This document shows, in pieces, positions 1 through 6,434 of a stretch of DNA of 6,647 bases. The stretch is from positions 1-6,647 of the forward strand of contig JASHSY010000313.1 of assembly GCA_030040825.1 (NCBI GenBank). Direction: 5' to 3'. The DNA is from Xanthobacteraceae bacterium (GTDB lineage: Bacteria; Pseudomonadota; Alphaproteobacteria; Rhizobiales; Xanthobacteraceae). A model generated the notes under the pieces. It ran no database searches, had not been told where the DNA came from, and saw nothing but the letters and a program-made list of their open reading frames with translations. The first letter of the stretch is position 1. Each line of letters opens with the position of its first letter. The position numbers were made by a program, and so were the translations under genes.

Positions 1-224
1 GAGGCGTTGCCCTGCGGATCGAGATCGATGATCAGTACATCTTCGCCGATGGCAGCAAGTGCGGTGCCGAGATTGATCGCGGTCGTGGTCTTGCCAACAC
101 CGCCCTTCTGGTTGGCAACCGCCAGCACGCGCGGCGGGCGGACAGCGGCAATCGGCTGTGCGCGCGGAAAGGATGAGATTTCGGCAGCCGGAGACGACTG
201 CTGCGGGGACTCCACGTCACTCAT
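1..224 (-). CDS. parA: Chromosome partitioning ATPase ParA (N-terminal part, cut by window edge)
   Basis: This is the first 74 codons of a ParA-family Walker ATPase, which works with ParB bound at parS to move newly replicated origins apart on the nucleoid. The deviant Walker A motif KGGVGKTTTAIN is at residues 40-51, and the Walker B-like strand VLIIDLDPQGNA is at residues 63-74, where the window ends. The motif has the signature lysine (K40) typical of ParA/MinD proteins. Residues 1-32 form a low-complexity tail rich in Ser, Pro and Ala ahead of the first strand (RVLAVANQ), as is common and variable in alphaproteobacterial ParA. The ATG at 224-222 is chosen because a strong Shine-Dalgarno-like stretch, AAGGGG, sits 8 nt upstream. 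The gene starts 38 bp after rsmG on the same strand, so it is probably co-transcribed with it. The two parS sites in this window fit a chromosomal rather than a plasmid ParA. Confidence 0.95.
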   Translation of the reverse strand, partial: MSDVESPQQSSPAAEISSFPRAQPIAAVRPPRVLAVANQKGGVGKTTTAINLGTALAAIGEDVLIIDLDPQGNA

Positions 225-232
225 GCCGCCGA

Positions 233-240
233 CCCCTTTC
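233..240 (-). promoter_or_regulatory. Ribosome binding site of parA
   Basis: On the minus strand this reads GAAAGGGG, ending 8 nt before the ATG of parA. It is the clearest Shine-Dalgarno-like sequence in the leftward gene group and supports the chosen parA start within the 38-bp rsmG-parA gap. Confidence 0.6.
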
Positions 241-262
241 TGAGCGGACCGTAAAGCCAGAA

Positions 263-967
263 TCATCCCCCACTCGCGGGCCGAAGCGCTGGCTCAAGAC
301 CACGCACGATCACAATTCGAGCCTTCGGATCAGTCCGACTTGGGGCCAGACTGGCTTGAATCTTCCAACATTTAGCGGCTTCGGTCAATTCAGACTCCAC
401 ATCTTGACCCTTGGGAAGCAACGCAAAACTCCCGCTTGTCAACAGCGGATTTGCCAGGGTTAGGAGTTTTGGCAGCGGCGCCAGCGCCCGCGCGGTCACG
501 ACCTCGATCACACCGGGCGGCGCTTTGACGAAATCCTCGACCCGCACGGCATGCACAGTCGCCGGCACGCCGACAAGTTTCACTGCTTCGCGCAGGAACG
601 CCGCCTTTTTGCCGGTGCTCTCGACCAGGTGGACGTGCGCTCCCGGTGCGTCCGCCAGCGCGCAGGCAATAACCAAGCCGGGGAACCCTCCCCCGCTGCC
701 GAGATCGGCCCAGATGCGCGCACCTGACGCCAGCGGAATGAGTTGCAACGAGTCGGCGACATGCCGCGTCCAGATTTTTGCTTCGGTCGATGGTGCAATC
801 AAATTGATGCGCAGCTGCCACGTGAGCAGCAGCCCGACGAAACGGTCCAAACGGTCAAGTGTTTCACGTGAAACAGGGGTAAGCGCCAGCGCACGCGTCC
901 GGTCCTTGATGAGTTCGGCCGGTCGTACAGAAACTCCGCGTGATGTGCGGTGATCGTCCGCGCTCAT
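263..967 (-). CDS. rsmG: 16S rRNA (guanine(527)-N(7))-methyltransferase RsmG (GidB)
   Basis: RsmG uses S-adenosylmethionine to methylate N7 of G527 in 16S rRNA; loss of the family member in other bacteria gives low-level streptomycin resistance. The 234-residue protein has the family's helical lead-in with LLLTWQLRINLIAPS (46-60) and TRHVADSLQL (67-76), then the SAM-binding motif I DLGSGGGFPGL (88-98). The acidic end of the next strand is VHLVES (112-117), and the loop TARALAPLPKL (158-168) and the KG strand FALLPKG (181-187) follow. It is somewhat longer than typical RsmG, with about 25 extra N-terminal residues. The start is chosen because its ATG overlaps the mnmG stop as ATGA, which indicates translational coupling. 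An alternative start further in cannot be excluded. Residues 32-36, VSRET, are encoded by a perfect parS site. It ends 38 bp before parA. Confidence 0.95.
   Translation of the reverse strand: MSADDHRTSRGVSVRPAELIKDRTRALALTPVSRETLDRLDRFVGLLLTWQLRINLIAPSTEAKIWTRHVADSLQLIPLASGARIWADLGSGGGFPGLVIACALADAPGAHVHLVESTGKKAAFLREAVKLVGVPATVHAVRVEDFVKAPPGVIEVVTARALAPLPKLLTLANPLLTSGSFALLPKGQDVESELTEAAKCWKIQASLAPSRTDPKARIVIVRGLEPALRPASGG
860..875. other. parS centromere site 1 (inside rsmG)
   Basis: TGTTTCACGTGAAACA is a perfect 16-bp palindrome identical to the chromosomal parS consensus recognised by ParB (Spo0J). It lies within rsmG and is translated as VSRET (residues 32-36 of RsmG). ParB loads at such sites, spreads, and interacts with ParA, whose gene starts about 640 bp away. 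The palindrome does not extend beyond 16 bp. Binding is inferred from sequence identity. Confidence 0.93.
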
Positions 968-2835
968 GCCGTGCCACGGTTGGGCTTGCGGCCCTGCCGG
1001 TGCAAATGCGCCGCCAGCAACGTGAGCGCCGCCGGTGTCATACCGTCGATGCGGCCCGCTTGGCCGACGGTGCGCGGCCGATGCGTTTGCAGCTTGTGGC
1101 GCGCTTCGTTGGAGAGCCCGGCGACCGTTGTGTAGTCGATGTCGTCGGACAGGACGAGGCTCTCGTCGCGCCGATAGGATTCGACGTCCGCCTTCTGGCG
1201 ATTGAGATAAACCGCGTATTTCGCGTCGATTTCGAGCTGTTCGGCGATCTTGGCGTCAAGCCCGCCAAGCTGCGGCCAGATCCGTGCCAGATCCGCAATG
1301 CCGAAATCTGGATACGACAATAGCTCGAACGCGGAACGGCGCTGACCATCCTTGCGCAAGGCAACGCCATGCCGGGCGGCCTCGTTGGGCGTGAGCGAAA
1401 GCGCTCGGGTCATCGCGTGAGCATCTCGTAACGCAACGGTCTTCGCACGATGCGCCGCCGCGCGCTCGGCGCCGACGCAGCCGAGCGCAATGCCCCGATC
1501 GGTCAGACGTCGATCCGCATTGTCGGCGCGCAACGTCAGACGGTATTCGGCGCGCGAGGTGAACATTCGGTACGGCTCGGTCACACCCCGCGTCACCAGG
1601 TCGTCGACCATTACGCCGAGATACGCTTCGGCGCGGTCGAACACGATTGGCCCACTGCCGCCGGCCCGCGCCGCAGCGTTGAGCCCTGCAAGAAGTCCCT
1701 GTGCCGCAGCCTCTTCGTAGCCAGTCGTACCGTTGATCTGGCCGGCTAAGAATAAACCCCGCAGACGCTTCGTTTCTAGCGATGGATGCAGTTCACGCGG
1801 ATCGACGTGATCGTATTCGATGGCATAACCCGGCCGCATCACGCGCGCATTTTCGAGGCCGGGAATAGAAGCGACGACAGCGTGTTGCACCTCCTCCGGC
1901 AATGCTGTCGAGATGCCGTTCGGATAGACGGTGGCGTCGTCGAGGCCTTCCGGCTCGAGGAAAATCTGATGCCCGTCGCGCTCGCCGAAACGGACGATCT
2001 TGTCCTCGATTGAGGGGCAATAGCGTGGGCCGCGGCTTTGGATTTGGCCGGAATACATCGGCGAGCGATGCACGTTGGCGCGGATGACCGCATGCGTTTG
2101 CGGTGTGGTGCGGGTAATGCCGCATTCCACTTGGGCGTTGGTGATCCTCGTTGTGAGGGTGGAAAACGGCTCCGGCGGATCGTCGCCGGGCTGCATGGTA
2201 ACCGCGGTCCAATCGATGGTGCGGCCGTCAAGACGCGGTGGAGTGCCGGTTTTCAACCGACCGAGCTGAAAGCCCGCGCGTTCCAGCGTATTTGACAAAC
2301 CAAGCGCCGGCGCCTCGCCGGCGCGGCCCGCCGGAATCTGCTTTTCACCGATATGGATCAGGCCGCGCAAAAACGTGCCGGTGGTGACCACAACGGCAGC
2401 TGCACCCGCACGGCGGCCATCCTTGAGGGCAACGCCGGTCACCCAATCCGCGATCAGTAGATCGTCGACCTCGCCCTCGATCACCGTCAAATTCGCCGTC
2501 TGCCGCAGCGCTTCCTGCATCGCCGCCGCGTAAAGCTTGCGATCGGCTTGCGCGCGCGGGCCGCGCACCGCCGGACCTTTGCGGCGATTGAGCAGGCGGA
2601 ATTGGATGCCGGCCGCATCCGCCACGCGGCCCATCAAGCCATCGAGCGCATCGATCTCTCGGACAAGATGGCCCTTGCCGAGCCCGCCGATGGAGGGATT
2701 GCACGACATGGCGCCGATGGTGGCGAAACGCTGGGTGACCAGCGCCGTGCGTGCCCCCATGCGGGCCGCGGCCGCCGCAGCCTCGCAGCCGGCGTGACCG
2801 CCGCCGACCACAATCACATCGAAGGCCGAATCCAT
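964..2835 (-). CDS. mnmG: tRNA uridine-5-carboxymethylaminomethyl modification enzyme MnmG (GidA)
   Basis: MnmG is the FAD-binding partner of MnmE. The complex adds a (carboxymethyl)aminomethyl group to C5 of the wobble uridine of certain tRNAs, using a folate one-carbon donor. With this start it has 623 residues, the normal family length. The Rossmann FAD motif GGGHAG is at 11-16 and SCNPSIGGLGKGHLVREI at 44-61. NRRKGPAVRGPRAQADR is at 84-100, the GidA signatures GPRYCPSIEDK and AGQINGTTGYEEAAAQG at 269-279 and 364-380, and MFTSRAEYRL at 424-433. The C-terminal helical domain (with YAVYLNRQ near 540) carries the MnmE contact region in studied homologues. An in-frame ATG four codons upstream (2847-2845) is possible. 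I prefer 2835 because GGGAAG lies 4 nt ahead of it, no such sequence precedes 2847, and family members begin just before FDVIVVGGG. The gene lies 93-105 bp after mnmE and overlaps rsmG by 4 bases. Confidence 0.97.
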   Translation of the reverse strand: MDSAFDVIVVGGGHAGCEAAAAAARMGARTALVTQRFATIGAMSCNPSIGGLGKGHLVREIDALDGLMGRVADAAGIQFRLLNRRKGPAVRGPRAQADRKLYAAAMQEALRQTANLTVIEGEVDDLLIADWVTGVALKDGRRAGAAAVVVTTGTFLRGLIHIGEKQIPAGRAGEAPALGLSNTLERAGFQLGRLKTGTPPRLDGRTIDWTAVTMQPGDDPPEPFSTLTTRITNAQVECGITRTTPQTHAVIRANVHRSPMYSGQIQSRGPRYCPSIEDKIVRFGERDGHQIFLEPEGLDDATVYPNGISTALPEEVQHAVVASIPGLENARVMRPGYAIEYDHVDPRELHPSLETKRLRGLFLAGQINGTTGYEEAAAQGLLAGLNAAARAGGSGPIVFDRAEAYLGVMVDDLVTRGVTEPYRMFTSRAEYRLTLRADNADRRLTDRGIALGCVGAERAAAHRAKTVALRDAHAMTRALSLTPNEAARHGVALRKDGQRRSAFELLSYPDFGIADLARIWPQLGGLDAKIAEQLEIDAKYAVYLNRQKADVESYRRDESLVLSDDIDYTTVAGLSNEARHKLQTHRPRTVGQAGRIDGMTPAALTLLAAHLHRQGRKPNRGTA

Positions 2836-2847
2836 CGGGCTTCCCAT

Positions 2848-2940
2848 AATGGCGAGTTTTTATCGGAGGCGGGTTGCGAAATCGAGGCCCGAACGGCCCA
2901 TGTTTCACGTGAAACATCCGCCCGACGCCGCGTTTACCCT
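2848..2940. other. mnmE-mnmG spacer carrying parS site 2
   Basis: This 93-bp non-coding gap separates the mnmE stop from the upstream possible mnmG start. Its only clear element is the parS palindrome at its centre. A weak GGCC/GGCC hairpin (2886-2889 with 2895-2898) is present but has only four base pairs and no T-run. I see no convincing promoter, so mnmG is probably read through from mnmE. Confidence 0.5.
2900..2917. other. parS centromere site 2 (intergenic, 18-bp palindrome)
   Basis: The 16-bp parS core TGTTTCACGTGAAACA is at 2901-2916. The symmetry extends one base on each side to give the perfect 18-bp palindrome ATGTTTCACGTGAAACAT. It lies in the mnmE-mnmG spacer about 2.04 kb from site 1 and matches the same ParB-binding consensus. 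Being non-coding, it is not explained by protein constraint. Spurious frames through it give the peptide MFHVKH on either strand, which should not be taken as a gene start. Confidence 0.93.
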
Positions 2941-4320
2941 TCATTTACCAATGCAGAATTCGCGGAAAATAACATCGAGAATATCTTCCACGTCAATCCG
3001 GCCAGTCAGCCGCCCAAGCGTATTAGCGGCCGCTCGCAGCTCTTCGGCAATGAGTTCTTCGCGCCCCGATGCGCCAAGCGCGAGCGCACGGTCGAGCGCC
3101 GCGGCCGTGTCCTCCAGCGCGTGGCGATGGCGCGCGCGCGTAACGATGGAACTCTCGGTAACCGCGAAATAGTCTGCGGCATAAGCAGAAAGCGCGGCGA
3201 CCAGGCGATCGAGCCCGGCGCCTGTCAGGGCTGAAATTGTGAATGAATCAGCGGATTGAGATTCATTGCTTATCCACAGCTTATCCACAGCTAAATCGAG
3301 CTTGTTGGCCACCATCCAAGTCTTTGATATAAATGATTTTTTATCGATATTATCAACTGCTGGGCCAATGGCTGATCCGTCAGTGACCCATAGCACCAGA
3401 TCGGCGGCTTCTGCGCGTGCTTTGGCGCGGCGGATACCTTCCTGCTCCACTGGCCCACTGCCTTCATGCATGCCGGCGGTATCGAGCAGCGTCACTGGAT
3501 AGTCGCCGAGATTGAAATGGACTTCGATCACGTCGCGCGTCGTGCCCGGAAACGGCGAGACGATCGCTGCCTCGCGCTTCGCGAGCCGGTTGAGCAAGGT
3601 CGATTTGCCGGCATTCGGCGGCCCGGCAATGGCGACGACCAAGCCATCGCGCAAGCGTTCGGCATGACCGCTATCGGCCAAAACAGCGGCAATTTCGGCG
3701 CGCAAATGCTGCACGGTAAGTAATGCCGGCGCCACGAGGTTTTCCGGAACATCGGCTTCGTCCGAGAAGTCGATGCGGGCTTCGACCAGCGCCAATGCCT
3801 CGATGATGCGCGACCGCCAGGCTTCGGCGCGGTCGCCAATCTGACCCTTGAGCTGGCGGAATGCCGCCCGCCGCTGCGCCGGCGTTTCCGCCGCGATCAG
3901 ATCGGCAAGGCCTTCCGCTTCGGTTAGATCAAGCTTGCCGTTGTCGAAAGCGCGACGAGTGAACTCGCCGGCCTCAGCCGGGCGAAAGCCGGGGATGGCA
4001 CCAAGCGCTGCGAACACGGTGGCGATGACCGCCGGCCCGCCGTGCACCTGCAACTCGGCCATATCTTCGCCGGTCTCACTGTGTGGTCCTGGAAACCACA
4101 ACGCCAGCGCCTCGTCGATGACCTCCCCGTTGTCGGGATCGCGCACGCGGGCGAAAGCAGCCTGGCGCGGCTTCGGCACGCGACCAATGAGCTTTTCCAG
4201 CGCCAGCCGCGCCTGCGGGCCGCACACGCGCACCACGGCGATCGCCGCCGGCGGCCGGCCGGAGGACAGTGCGAAGATGGTTTGGCGGACTTCCGATGTC
4301 AGCGGCCGAATCCATGTCAT
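2941..4320 (-). CDS. mnmE: tRNA uridine-5-carboxymethylaminomethyl modification GTPase MnmE (TrmE)
   Basis: MnmE is the K+-activated, dimerising GTPase of the MnmEG wobble-uridine modification complex. The 459-residue protein has the N-terminal folate-binding/dimerisation domain (about 1-125, with TIFALSSGRPPAAIAVVR at 14-31), a helical domain and an inserted G domain. The G motifs are G1 GPPNAGKS (233-240), GTTRD (259-263), G3 DTAG (280-283), G4 NKLD (339-342) and G5 SAL (363-365). G1 includes the asparagine that coordinates K+ in studied MnmE. The protein ends in the required CIGK (456-459), whose cysteine is functionally important. The ATG at 4320 is the only suitable in-frame start before the conserved N-terminus, although its Shine-Dalgarno is weak. 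The part around G4 (about 322-362) uses A+T-rich codons and residues unlike the rest, such as NIDKKSFISK. That stretch contains the DnaA-box/IHF cluster annotated separately. Confidence 0.97.
   Translation of the reverse strand: MTWIRPLTSEVRQTIFALSSGRPPAAIAVVRVCGPQARLALEKLIGRVPKPRQAAFARVRDPDNGEVIDEALALWFPGPHSETGEDMAELQVHGGPAVIATVFAALGAIPGFRPAEAGEFTRRAFDNGKLDLTEAEGLADLIAAETPAQRRAAFRQLKGQIGDRAEAWRSRIIEALALVEARIDFSDEADVPENLVAPALLTVQHLRAEIAAVLADSGHAERLRDGLVVAIAGPPNAGKSTLLNRLAKREAAIVSPFPGTTRDVIEVHFNLGDYPVTLLDTAGMHEGSGPVEQEGIRRAKARAEAADLVLWVTDGSAIGPAVDNIDKKSFISKTWMVANKLDLAVDKLWISNESQSADSFTISALTGAGLDRLVAALSAYAADYFAVTESSIVTRARHRHALEDTAAALDRALALGASGREELIAEELRAAANTLGRLTGRIDVEDILDVIFREFCIGK
3242..3267. 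repeat. Inverted repeat with a GANTC site in each arm
   Basis: AATGAATC (3242-3249) and GATTCATT (3260-3267) are perfect 8-bp inverted arms around a 10-bp centre. Each arm contains one GANTC (GAATC at 3245-3249, GATTC at 3260-3264), the target of the alphaproteobacterial cell-cycle methyltransferase CcrM. The repeat ends 2 bp before the first DnaA box and is inside the mnmE coding sequence. A role in replication control is an inference from position. Confidence 0.5.
3269..3290. repeat. Tandem DnaA boxes (two perfect TTATCCACA in 11-bp direct repeat)
   Basis: The 11-mer CTTATCCACAG occurs twice back to back (3269-3279 and 3280-3290). Each copy contains the perfect high-affinity DnaA box TTATCCACA (3270-3278 and 3281-3289) in the same orientation, about one helical turn apart. 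They lie in mnmE and encode AVDKLWIS (344-351) just after the G4 motif. Because 11 is not a multiple of three, the two copies are read in different frames, so a repeated peptide does not explain the repeat. I found no other perfect DnaA box in the window. Confidence 0.85.
3317..3329 (-). promoter_or_regulatory. Predicted IHF binding site
   Basis: On the minus strand this reads TATCAAAGACTTG, a full match to the IHF consensus WATCAANNNNTTR. It lies 27 bp from the second DnaA box, at the edge of the A+T-rich block. A second, divergent near-match (TATCAACTGCTGG at 3351-3363, plus strand, one mismatch) lies at the other edge. Binding is predicted from the consensus only, and IHF also needs flanking A+T-rich DNA, which is present here. 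Confidence 0.5.
3321..3356. other. A+T-rich block, candidate DNA unwinding element
   Basis: Thirty of these 36 bases are A or T (about 83%), whereas the surrounding mnmE sequence is clearly GC-rich. The block includes a run of six T (3337-3342, preceded by GA) and is bounded by TTGATA (3324-3329) and TATCAA (3351-3356) as inverted ends. It sits beside tandem DnaA boxes and an IHF match, the arrangement expected of an origin unwinding element. It is translated as part of MnmE (about residues 322-334), so the alternative is simply a variable, A+T-rich loop of the protein. Confidence 0.45.
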
Positions 4321-4363
4321 GCGAGCGCTTCGCAGCCTGCGGGCTACTTGCTACGGTGCAGCC
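4321..4363. promoter_or_regulatory. Divergent mnmE / thioredoxin-domain gene start region
   Basis: This 43-bp gap separates two genes that point away from each other, so the promoters of both must lie here or extend into the neighbouring coding sequences. I cannot identify a convincing -35/-10 pair or a strong Shine-Dalgarno for either gene. An in-frame ATG for the rightward gene (4319-4321) overlaps the mnmE ATG (4320-4318) on the opposite strand. Confidence 0.35.
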
Positions 4364-6427
4364 ATGTCAACGTCACCGCGTGCTTTCGCGCATCAGGCAA
4401 ACCGCCTCGCGCACGAAACCAGTCCGTATCTCCTGCAACACAAGGACAATCCCGTCGCATGGTGGGCGTGGGGACCCGACGCGCTCAACGAGGCAAAGCG
4501 AACCAATAAGCCAATCCTGTTGTCAGTGGGGTATGCCGCCTGTCACTGGTGCCATGTGATGGCGCATGAAAGCTTCGAGGACGAAGCGACCGCGCGAGTG
4601 ATGAACGACCTGTTCGTCAACATCAAAGTCGACCGCGAGGAACGACCCGACATCGATCAGATCTACATGGCGGCGCTGCATCATCTCGGCGAGCAGGGCG
4701 GTTGGCCGCTGACCATGTTTCTCACTCCCGCCGGCGAGCCGATCTGGGGCGGCACGTATTTCCCCAACGTCCCGCGTTATGGCAAAGCCGCGTTCGTCGA
4801 CGTGCTGCAGGAGATCGCGCGAGTCTTTCGCGAGGAACCGGAAAAAATCGAACGCAATCGCGCAGCACTGATGGCGCGGCTCGCCGAAGCGGCGCGACCG
4901 GCCGGCAAAGTCACCATCGGGCTGGCTGAACTCGACAACGTCGCGCGCCAACTCGGCGGCATTATCGATCCGGTGAATGGCGGCACCCGCGGGGCGCCGA
5001 AATTTCCGCAGGCCTCGTTGTTCGAGCTGCTTTGGCGAGGCGGCTTGCGCACCGGCGAGAACCGCTATTTCGCCGCCGTCGACGTCACCTTGCACCACAT
5101 CTGCGAGGGCGGAATTTACGACCATCTCGGCGGCGGCTTCGCACGCTATTCGGTCGATGAGCGGTGGCTGGTGCCGCATTTCGAGAAGATGCTGTACGAC
5201 AATGCGCTACTCCTCGAATTGCTGGCGATCGGCTATCTGCGGTTCAACAAGGAACTGTACAGGCAGCGCTCCCGCGAAACCGTCGCCTGGCTTAAGCGTG
5301 AAATGATCACGCCCGACGGTGCATTTTGCGCCTCGCTCGATGCGGATTCCGAAGGCGAGGAGGGCAAATTCTACGTCTGGTCGCATGCGGAGGTGATCGA
5401 ACACCTCGGCAGCGAAGATGGCCAATTCTTCGCCCGCCATTACGACGTTACCCCGGCGGGCAATTTCGAAGGCCACAACATTCTCAACCGGCTCAAACCG
5501 CAGGAGCGCAGCCAAGCCGACGAAGCGCGGCTTGGCGCCTTGCGGGCAAAGCTTCTCGCCGCGCGAGGAGCCCGTATCCGGCCCGGACTTGACGACAAGG
5601 TGCTCGCTGACTGGAACGGGTTGATGATCGCAGCGCTTGCCGAAGCGAGCCGCATGCTCGACGAGCCGTCGTGGCTCGAAATGGCGGAGCGGGCGTTTGC
5701 CTTCATCGCGCGGACGATGACGAAGGGCGACCGACTTGGCCATTCCTTTCGGGACGGCAAGCTCAAATTCCCGGGGCTCGCTTCCGATTTCGCCGCCATG
5801 ATCCGCGCCGCGCTCGCAATCTATGAATCAACCGGCGCGAAGAAATACATCGACCAGGCGCTTACCTGGCAACGTGCGCTCGACCGCGATTACGCGAATG
5901 CCGAGACCGGTACGTATTACCTCACCGCCGCCGATGCCGAAGGGCTGGTGATCCGGCCGGCTGCCACCACCGACGAGGCAACGCCGAACCATAATGCGGT
6001 TGCCGCACAGAATCTCGTGCGGCTCGCATTGTTATCCGGTGACGATAGCTGGCGGGACAAGGCGGACCGGCTGATCGCGGCGATCGCGCCGGCCGCGGTC
6101 GAGAACGCTTTCATGCACATGGAATTGTTCAACGCCATCGATCTGCGGCTGCGCGCCGCCGAGATCGTGGTGACCGGCGAGGGGCTTCGCAGCGAAGAAC
6201 TCCTTAACGCCGCGCGCAAACTGCCGCCGATCGACCGTATCGTGCTGCATGCGCCGTCGGCGGGGGCGCTACCGGCCAGACATCCGGCGCTGGCGCAGGC
6301 GCGCGCCGCGGCCGAACCGCAAGCGTTCGTCTGTGTTGGGGAGACTTGCTCGCTGCCGGTGACCGACGCCGCTGGGCTTTTACGCGCACTCGCCGCGGCG
6401 CGGCAACCCAGCGCCACTGGCGGCTGA
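4364..6427 (+). CDS. Thioredoxin domain-containing protein, DUF255 / YyaL (SPATA20-like) family
   Basis: This 687-residue protein belongs to the family of B. subtilis YyaL and human SPATA20, in which a thioredoxin-like domain (Thioredox_DsbH, PF03190) is joined to an alpha/alpha-toroid domain like that of sugar epimerases and glycosidases. NRLAHETSPYLLQHKDNPV is at 13-31, the CxxC redox motif CHWC at 60-63 within CHWCHVMAHESFEDE, KVDREERPDID at 88-98, and GGWPLTMFLTP at 112-122. The toroid part includes GIYDHLGGGFARYSVDERW (from about 250) and HFEKMLYDN. A second cysteine pair, CVGETC, is at 657-662. No signal peptide or membrane segment is visible, so it is probably cytoplasmic; its substrate is unknown. 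ATG 4364 is chosen because the conserved N-terminus follows within 12 residues. The frame stays open upstream into mnmE antisense, and ATG 4319 is an alternative. It lies in opposite orientation between mnmE and rho, so it is its own transcription unit. Confidence 0.93.
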   Translation: MSTSPRAFAHQANRLAHETSPYLLQHKDNPVAWWAWGPDALNEAKRTNKPILLSVGYAACHWCHVMAHESFEDEATARVMNDLFVNIKVDREERPDIDQIYMAALHHLGEQGGWPLTMFLTPAGEPIWGGTYFPNVPRYGKAAFVDVLQEIARVFREEPEKIERNRAALMARLAEAARPAGKVTIGLAELDNVARQLGGIIDPVNGGTRGAPKFPQASLFELLWRGGLRTGENRYFAAVDVTLHHICEGGIYDHLGGGFARYSVDERWLVPHFEKMLYDNALLLELLAIGYLRFNKELYRQRSRETVAWLKREMITPDGAFCASLDADSEGEEGKFYVWSHAEVIEHLGSEDGQFFARHYDVTPAGNFEGHNILNRLKPQERSQADEARLGALRAKLLAARGARIRPGLDDKVLADWNGLMIAALAEASRMLDEPSWLEMAERAFAFIARTMTKGDRLGHSFRDGKLKFPGLASDFAAMIRAALAIYESTGAKKYIDQALTWQRALDRDYANAETGTYYLTAADAEGLVIRPAATTDEATPNHNAVAAQNLVRLALLSGDDSWRDKADRLIAAIAPAAVENAFMHMELFNAIDLRLRAAEIVVTGEGLRSEELLNAARKLPPIDRIVLHAPSAGALPARHPALAQARAAAEPQAFVCVGETCSLPVTDAAGLLRALAAARQPSATGG

Positions 6428-6434
6428 TTTCTTA

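Noticed and set aside
819..824. A CACGTG core inside rsmG as a possible third parS.
   Set aside because: The flanking bases (GCTGC and AGCAG) do not match the TGTTT/AAACA arms, so only the six-base core agrees.
411..953. A plus-strand open frame of 180 codons antisense to rsmG.
   Set aside because: Long antisense frames are expected in GC-rich genes; it has low-complexity Ser/Arg/Ala composition and no recognisable motif.
2886..2898. GGCC/GGCC hairpin after mnmE as a terminator.
   Set aside because: It has only four base pairs and no T-run, and mnmG follows on the same strand, so termination here is not supported.
2345..2944. A minus-strand frame of 199 codons containing MFHVKH.
   Set aside because: It is out of frame with mnmG, covers mnmG's FAD-binding region and has no family features. 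MFHVKH is only the translation of the parS palindrome.
3848..4363. A long plus-strand open frame continues upstream of the thioredoxin-domain gene, giving an apparent 859-residue protein.
   Set aside because: The upstream 172 codons are antisense to the conserved N-terminal half of mnmE, and family members begin just before the NRLAHETSPYLLQH block, so the true start is at or near 4364.
6032..6040. TTATCCGGT in the thioredoxin-domain gene as another DnaA box.
   Set aside because: It has mismatches at two of the nine positions, in the critical ACA end, and stands alone.
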